DNA from: an uncultured Ruminococcus sp.
GTDB taxonomy: Bacteria > Bacillota > Clostridia > Oscillospirales > Acutalibacteraceae
Assembly: GCA_902773065.1 (NCBI GenBank)
Contig: CACYDD010000103.1
Location: forward strand, 1 to 9,061
Direction: 5' to 3'
DNA: 9,061 bases
Part shown: one piece after another, positions 5,564 to 9,061 of the stretch
Layout: the number at the start of each line of letters is the position of its first letter
Numbering within the stretch: the first letter of the stretch is position 1
Position numbers and translations under genes: made by a program
The notes under the pieces: generated by a model
What the model was told of the DNA's origin: nothing
Database searches by the model: none
The model's input: only the letters and a program-made list of their open reading frames with translations

Positions 5564-6229
5564 ATGAAACAGACTCCAAAAGTAAATTATCAGTTAATCC
5601 TTGATAAGACAATAAAAGACAATACAGCGAAAGGCATAACCCCCTCGCTGCTGCTGCATAGCTGCTGCGCACCATGCAGCAGCTATGTCCTTGAATATCT
5701 GACAAAATATTTTGATATTACTATATTCTACTATAATCCGAATATTTCTCCCGAAAGCGAATACCGCCACAGAGTTTCCGAACAGAAACGCCTTATTTCA
5801 GAAATGTGTCCACAGGTAAAATTTCTTGAAGGAAGGTATGATCCCGAACGATTTTATGAAATTGCAAAAGGGCTTGAAAACGAACCTGAACGAGGAAAAC
5901 GGTGTCTGAAATGTTACCGTTTGCGCCTTGAAGAAAGTGCCGTAAAGGCAAGCGCATACAATTTTGATTATTTTACAACCACACTCTCGATCTCGCCACA
6001 AAAAGATTCGGCAATTCTGAACTTGATCGGTGCAGAAGTCAGTGAGCAATTTGGCATTCCCTATTTGTATTCTGACTTCAAAAAGCGCGGCGGATACCAA
6101 CGTTCTATTGAATTGTCAGCTGAATACGAGCTTTACAGACAGAACTTCTGCGGCTGTGTTTTTTCCAAAGCCCAAGCTCAAAAACAAGAACAAGAAAAAT
6201 CATCTGATGGCAAAAACACCTCCGGGTAA
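5564..6229 (+). CDS. queH: Epoxyqueuosine reductase QueH
   Basis: QueH (formerly DUF208) reduces epoxyqueuosine to queuosine in the wobble base of GUN-anticodon tRNAs. It is the non-cobalamin alternative to QueG and common in anaerobes. The 221-residue protein shows the family Cys sets in order: HSCCAPCSS with C34, C35 and C38; RCLKCYRLRLE with C114 and C117; and NFCGC with C196 and C198, all expected to bind the iron-sulfur cluster, the extra iron or act in catalysis. YYNPNI (56-61) and YFTTTLSISPQKD (136-148) are also typical. The last ~20 residues are Gln/Lys/Ser-rich and low in complexity because they read through the start of the terminator. The ATG has GAGG (5553-5556) seven bases upstream, partly inside the phosphatase stop. 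A strong inverted repeat covers the codons of the first Cys motif. Confidence 0.95.
   Translation: MKQTPKVNYQLILDKTIKDNTAKGITPSLLLHSCCAPCSSYVLEYLTKYFDITIFYYNPNISPESEYRHRVSEQKRLISEMCPQVKFLEGRYDPERFYEIAKGLENEPERGKRCLKCYRLRLEESAVKASAYNFDYFTTTLSISPQKDSAILNLIGAEVSEQFGIPYLYSDFKKRGGYQRSIELSAEYELYRQNFCGCVFSKAQAQKQEQEKSSDGKNTSG
5650..5687 (+). other. Perfect 12-bp inverted repeat inside the queH Cys-motif codons
   Basis: CATAGCTGCTGC (5657-5668) pairs perfectly with GCAGCAGCTATG (5676-5687) around a seven-base loop. A second perfect pairing uses GCTGCTGCAT (5650-5659) with ATGCAGCAGC (5674-5683), so two stems compete for the same right arm. The bases encode HSCCAPCSSYV. Part of the symmetry comes from TGC and AGC codons for Cys and Ser, but the extra matches (CAT AG with CTATG) go beyond that. 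It may act on the mRNA or be a codon by-product. Confidence 0.4.
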
Positions 6230-6243
6230 TCCGGAGGTGTTTT
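6213..6243. terminator. Shared bidirectional terminator between queH and the pilin operon
   Basis: A perfect 13-base-pair stem (6213-6225 with 6231-6243, arms AAAACACCTCCGG and CCGGAGGTGTTTT) closes a five-base loop GTAAT. The plus strand continues with TTTT at the stem end and AT-rich DNA; the minus strand continues into TTTTTG (6211-6216). It lies at the meeting point of two convergent operons, 24 bases from the pilin stop. The queH stop TAA is at 6227-6229, in the loop. Confidence 0.9.
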
Positions 6244-6266
6244 ATATTCTGATGTTAGGTTGTTTA

Positions 6267-6953
6267 TCAGCCTTTCAAAAAGGCAATACCTGTATTAAAT
6301 GTATTTCCTTCACCGCCAACCGTAAATTCACCATCCTTCGTATATTCTACAAAAGAACTGTCATCCGCATCAAATGTGACATTTTTACAGTTATAAAGCA
6401 GTACCGTACCGGAAATAGAATAACCGTTCTCCATTGTGATCTTATAGCTGAGATAATTGAATATCCTGCTTTCTTCATTAGCAAGTTCTGCTTTTTGTTT
6501 GTAAAGTCTGAATTTTATATTATCCAGTCCTGATACCTGTAAAGTTGTAGATTTTACGATATTGACATAACCGCCTCCGGTTTCTTCCTTATCCAGATCA
6601 TAGTATTTTGCATAAGTAGAACCTGCATCAACGGTAAGCATACCGCCTGAGGCTGTTGAATTGTTCAGCTGTGCAGTAGCTTCATCCTTTACGATATGAT
6701 CAACATAACTTCCATTCAGTGAAGAGTCATTTGTGATATAATAAACAGTTGTAGCAAGCCTTGCTTTATCCAAAATAAACTTTTCAATTTCCAATGCTTT
6801 TTCCTGCTCACTGGCTGTAACAGATGCAGTTGAATAATTTTGCATTGCTGAAGCAAATATTCCTATACCGACACCTGCTGTAATAGACATGATCGCAACG
6901 GTTACAACAAGTTCAACAAGAGTAAATGCCTTTTTTGTTCTAAATTTCTTCAC
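6267..6953 (-). CDS. Type IV prepilin-like protein (pseudopilin), second of the pair
   Basis: The 228-residue protein begins with a class III signal peptide: a basic leader (KKFRTKK), the cleavage site Ala9|Phe10, then FTLVELVVTVAIMS with Glu at +5 and a hydrophobic helix to about residue 38. After prepilin peptidase cleavage and N-methylation it should join a type IV pilus or similar fibre. The -1 residue is Ala instead of the common Gly, which is tolerated in some Gram-positive pilins. A helical segment (about 40-70, rich in Glu/Lys) follows, then a beta-rich head of about 150 residues with one Cys, so no disulfide. The start is GTG at 6951-6953, with AGAGGAGA about nine bases upstream. The gap to the previous pilin is 20 bases, so they are co-transcribed. 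Size and position suggest a minor pilin, but the major pilin cannot be excluded. It ends just before the shared terminator. Confidence 0.85.
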   Translation of the reverse strand: MKKFRTKKAFTLVELVVTVAIMSITAGVGIGIFASAMQNYSTASVTASEQEKALEIEKFILDKARLATTVYYITNDSSLNGSYVDHIVKDEATAQLNNSTASGGMLTVDAGSTYAKYYDLDKEETGGGYVNIVKSTTLQVSGLDNIKFRLYKQKAELANEESRIFNYLSYKITMENGYSISGTVLLYNCKNVTFDADDSSFVEYTKDGEFTVGGEGNTFNTGIAFLKG

Positions 6954-6973
6954 TCAAATCATCTCCTCTCGCA

Positions 6974-7522
6974 TCACTTTTTATACGGAACAAATGTTTC
7001 ATAAACAATCGGACCTGATGCTGAATCGAAACAGGTTTTGATTGTTACGCCATCTACATTAACATCATGTGTAGTATCGCTGTCAACCTTTAATGTTGTT
7101 TTTGTCTCAGGGATCAATGTATACTGATAGCTGACATTCTCTTTGAATGTAACAGTATACTTACCCGTTGCATCTTTAGTTGCCTTCACATACTCAGCCT
7201 CAGGTACACTTTCCTTTACAGCTGCCACGATCGTACTGTCAGCAACATTATTTGTTTCAATCGAATCAATTTCATCATTAACCGTTGCATTGTCGGGGAA
7301 TTTAAGATTGCGGACAGCATTCATGATCACTTCATTCAATGAAGCATTCAATACTGCGGCTTTGTTCTCATCGGAATTGTAAACTGTTGTCGTAAAACCG
7401 CCTACCATAGCCCCAAGTGTAGATGCAAAGACGATTACAACCAATGTAACACCGATCAGAAGTTCAACGAGTGTCATACCCTTTTTGGATTTTATTCTTC
7501 GCTTTTCAGATTCACGTTTCAT
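6974..7522 (-). CDS. Type IV prepilin-like protein (pseudopilin), first of the pair
   Basis: The 182-residue protein has a 15-residue, very basic leader (RESEKRRIKSKK) ending in Gly15, cleavage before Met16, and MTLVELLIGVTLVVIVFAS with Glu at +5. The N-terminal helix runs to about residue 40. The rest is a short helix with Asp/Asn-rich parts, then a Thr/Val-rich beta region of strand-like segments (YTVTFKENVSYQYTLIP). There is one Cys (164), hence no internal disulfide. The ATG has a strong ribosome site (GGGGGAGT, 7528-7535) and its own promoter at 7589-7616, so the two pilins can be made apart from PilC. This protein and the one at 6267-6953 share only the N-terminal motif by eye. Its small size and position fit a minor or initiating pilin. 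Confidence 0.87.
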   Translation of the reverse strand: MKRESEKRRIKSKKGMTLVELLIGVTLVVIVFASTLGAMVGGFTTTVYNSDENKAAVLNASLNEVIMNAVRNLKFPDNATVNDEIDSIETNNVADSTIVAAVKESVPEAEYVKATKDATGKYTVTFKENVSYQYTLIPETKTTLKVDSDTTHDVNVDGVTIKTCFDSASGPIVYETFVPYKK

Positions 7523-7542
7523 ATAATACTCCCCCTGATGTA

Positions 7543-7565
7543 TAACTATAATCTACACATAGTCA
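7543..7565 (-). promoter_or_regulatory. Small hairpin in the pilin mRNA leader
   Basis: On the minus strand TGACTAT (7559-7565) can pair with ATAGTTA (7543-7549), with one G-T wobble and a nine-base loop, just upstream of the ribosome site at 7528-7535. It is AT-rich and weak. I see no riboswitch-like structure in this leader of about 60 bases. Confidence 0.25.
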
Positions 7566-7588
7566 TAGCTTTAGATATGTATATTTAC

Positions 7589-7616
7589 ATTATACTATAA
7601 ATTCAGATCAATTCAA
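7589..7616 (-). promoter_or_regulatory. Promoter of the two-pilin operon
   Basis: On the minus strand a perfect -10 TATAAT (7589-7594) lies 16 bases from a -35 TTGAAT (7611-7616); reading CTTGAA instead gives 17. Transcription would start near 7582, leaving a leader of about 60 bases. The surrounding DNA is very AT-rich. The promoter sits between pilC and the pilins, so pilin expression can be tuned separately. Confidence 0.65.
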
Positions 7617-7680
7617 GTGTTTTTTCGTAATATTTTTTACAAAAATTCACCGCTGAGTTTGTTGATTTTTATAGCATAAG

Positions 7681-7719
7681 TTAACGGCGCATTGCAGAAC
7701 CGTCTCAATGCACCGTTAA
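7681..7719. terminator. Hairpin between the PilC gene and the pilin promoter
   Basis: TTAACGGCGCATTG (7681-7694) and CAATGCACCGTTAA (7706-7719) form a 14-base stem with one C-A mismatch and an 11-base loop. It lies about 39 bases after the PilC-gene stop on the minus strand. No proper T-run follows on that strand, so it may be a weak terminator, a stability stem at the 3' end or a pause site rather than a classical terminator. Confidence 0.5.
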
Positions 7720-7758
7720 TATTATATTATTCTGACTTATACAAAATACTGAAATACA

Positions 7759-9006
7759 TCAGCCTGTTTCTGTTGATGCACCAACAACATCATAGATACC
7801 GAACATCGGAAGGATCATTGCTACAACAACTGTACCAACAACAACACCGATTACAACCGTCATGATAGGTGTCATCGCATCGGTCAGTTTCTGGGTGGAT
7901 TCATCACTCTGTTCCTCAAAAAGTTCTGCCATTTTGAAGAGTGAATCACCAAGCATACCGGATTCTTCACCTACTCGGATCATTGATACAAGGATCGCAT
8001 CAAATACGGGGTGCTTTGCCATTGCTTCATGGATCGTTACACCGATCTGCACGTCATCCAGTACATACTGGATCTCCTGTTTTACATAAATGTTAGGTAC
8101 AGCATCTCTTGCAAGAGCCATCGCTTTATGGATCGGTATACCTGCATCAGTCAGTGTTGACATGATTCGACAGAAACGTGCAAGGGCACTCTGACGAACG
8201 ATAGGACCGATCAGCGGGATCTTCAGCTGGATCTGAGCAAATTTCATCTGAAATTCCGCACTGTTTTTCTTCAATGTATAGAAGCCTGCACCAATACCTG
8301 CAATGATGATCAACAGCAGCCACCAATATCCGATCAGGATATCCGAGAAGCCCATCAACGCAAGTGTCAGACCCGGAAGTTCGGCACCCATTGATCCGTA
8401 AGTATCTTTAAAGGTCGGAAGAACGAAGCCGCAGAGGATAATAACAAGTGCAATAACGAGTACAATAAGGAATATCGGGTATGTAAATGCACTTCTGAGT
8501 TTTCCCGAAAGGGCAATATCCTTTTTACAGATCAATCCACACTGCTGGAATGCACTGTCAAGACGACCGTTTGCTTCACCGGCCTCTATAATACTGATAT
8601 AAACACCGGGGAAACCTTCAAAGTTTTTCATTGACTGAGAAAGTGTAAAACCATTGTAAAGATTTTCATTGATCTCCTTCAAAATCTTCTGCATTCCTGT
8701 ATCCTTTTCAGAATCGATCATGATCTGCATTGACATTGAAAGGTTGATACGTGCCTTCATCATCATACCAAGCTGGTTGAAAAGAAGGAGAAGCTTTTTC
8801 TTTTTGATTTTTTTCGTATGGATATCGCCGCCCATATCCATCTGCCAGATACTTGTGGGGACATCGGATCCTGCTGCTTCCGAAATATCCTGTACGATAA
8901 GTCCTTTTTCACGAAGGATACTGATAGCCTGATTTTGTGTTTCGGCTTCGATCGCACCTTCTTTTTTCTGGTTTCTGGCGTTCATCGCCACGTATTTATA
9001 CTTCAA
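7759..9006 (-). CDS. Type II secretion F-family / type IV pilus platform protein (PilC/GspF)
   Basis: The 415-residue membrane protein is the inner-membrane platform of a type IV pilus or related fibre, coupling the cytoplasmic ATPase to pilin assembly. It has the usual layout of two T2SSF domains, at about residues 73-196 and 275-397. Their signatures EAGEANGRLD (141-150) and RVGEESGMLGD (344-354) are the duplicated family motif. Membrane segments lie near 173-197, 225-243 and 380-403. The N-terminus (MKYKYVAMNARNQKKEGAIEA and on) matches the usual small beta domain. Length is normal for the family. The start is TTG at 9004-9006, with GGGAG (9016-9020) nine bases upstream. Downstream are a hairpin and then the two pilin genes. 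The pilus ATPase should be to the right, just off the window. Use of PilC as a gene name is by homology only. Confidence 0.95.
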   Translation of the reverse strand: MKYKYVAMNARNQKKEGAIEAETQNQAISILREKGLIVQDISEAAGSDVPTSIWQMDMGGDIHTKKIKKKKLLLLFNQLGMMMKARINLSMSMQIMIDSEKDTGMQKILKEINENLYNGFTLSQSMKNFEGFPGVYISIIEAGEANGRLDSAFQQCGLICKKDIALSGKLRSAFTYPIFLIVLVIALVIILCGFVLPTFKDTYGSMGAELPGLTLALMGFSDILIGYWWLLLIIIAGIGAGFYTLKKNSAEFQMKFAQIQLKIPLIGPIVRQSALARFCRIMSTLTDAGIPIHKAMALARDAVPNIYVKQEIQYVLDDVQIGVTIHEAMAKHPVFDAILVSMIRVGEESGMLGDSLFKMAELFEEQSDESTQKLTDAMTPIMTVVIGVVVGTVVVAMILPMFGIYDVVGASTETG

Positions 9007-9022
9007 TACAGCTCACTCCCTT

Positions 9023-9061
9023 TTATCTTCTTGCGTCTGTGTCACCAATATCAAAGTTCCA
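9023..9061 (-). CDS. C-terminal end of an upstream gene, possibly a pilus ATPase
   Basis: In one minus-strand frame the window edge reads WNFDIGDTDARR and then TAA (9023-9025), 16 bases before the PilC-gene start, with the ribosome site of that gene in between. A gene ending here fits a tight operon. The position before pilC suggests a PilB/PilT-like ATPase, but 12 residues cannot prove it. A second frame is also open, to a TGA at 9013-9015. Confidence 0.35.
   Translation of the reverse strand, partial: WNFDIGDTDARR

Noticed and set aside
5650..5687. CTG/CAG-type triplet repeat or insertion site in queH
   Set aside because: The triplets encode conserved HSCCAPCSS residues in frame, so there is no inserted repeat.
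7523..7758. Cyclic-di-GMP riboswitch ahead of the pilin genes
   Set aside because: Some clostridial pilin operons have one, but the leader here is only about 60 bases, AT-rich and lacks the conserved cores; the hairpin at 7681-7719 lies upstream of the promoter.
1..9061. CRISPR array, tRNA, rRNA, insertion sequence or phage genes
   Set aside because: No regularly spaced direct repeats, no tRNA-like cloverleaf and no transposase or integrase motifs were seen on either strand.

Overview
The window looks like a chromosomal segment of a Gram-positive anaerobe of the Clostridia, most likely a Ruminococcus-like member of the Oscillospiraceae. This is inferred from moderate G+C, AT-rich intergenic DNA with A/G-rich Shine-Dalgarno sites, frequent TTG/GTG starts, a DUF4418 protein, a Zn-type macrodomain, QueH-type queuosine synthesis and Gram-positive type IV pilus genes. 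No species can be named from the sequence alone. There is no sign of phage, transposase, CRISPR, tRNA or rRNA.

Layout. (1) 1-821, minus strand: a consensus promoter drives a small four-helix membrane protein (DUF4418), then, one base after its stop, an FtsX/MacB-like ABC permease that runs off the left edge. This is probably an ABC transport system of the type often seen with metal-handling genes. (2) 892-930 is a bidirectional hairpin terminator. The stretch up to 1083 has no convincing gene. (3) 1084-2660, minus strand: a two-gene operon of a zinc-type macrodomain (ADP-ribose hydrolase) and a LacA/Maa-like sugar O-acetyltransferase, with its own promoter, a palindrome at the predicted transcription start and a terminator. 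(4) 2661-2992: a divergent intergenic region with several dyads and a G+C-rich patch. (5) 2993-6243, plus strand: a three-gene operon of a large unknown lipoprotein, a Gph-like HAD phosphatase (four-base ATGA overlap) and the epoxyqueuosine reductase QueH. It ends in a strong hairpin that contains the queH stop codon. (6) 6213-9061, minus strand: a type IV pilus cluster, with the last codons of an upstream gene, a GspF/PilC inner-membrane platform protein, then two prepilins from a separate promoter, converging on the same hairpin as queH.

How the parts fit. PilC plus two class III signal-peptide pilins form part of one surface machine; the ATPase and the major pilin are expected to the right or elsewhere. 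QueH makes the last step of queuosine in tRNA. The link between QueH, the phosphatase and the lipoprotein is genetic (operon) and not explained by any pathway I know. The macrodomain and the acetyltransferase are also joined only by operon structure.

The most unusual object is the 617-residue lipoprotein. It has an N-terminal lipid anchor, three copies of one divergent extracytoplasmic module, a C-terminal transmembrane helix and a basic Pro/Lys/Gln-rich cytoplasmic tail. I do not recognise its family.
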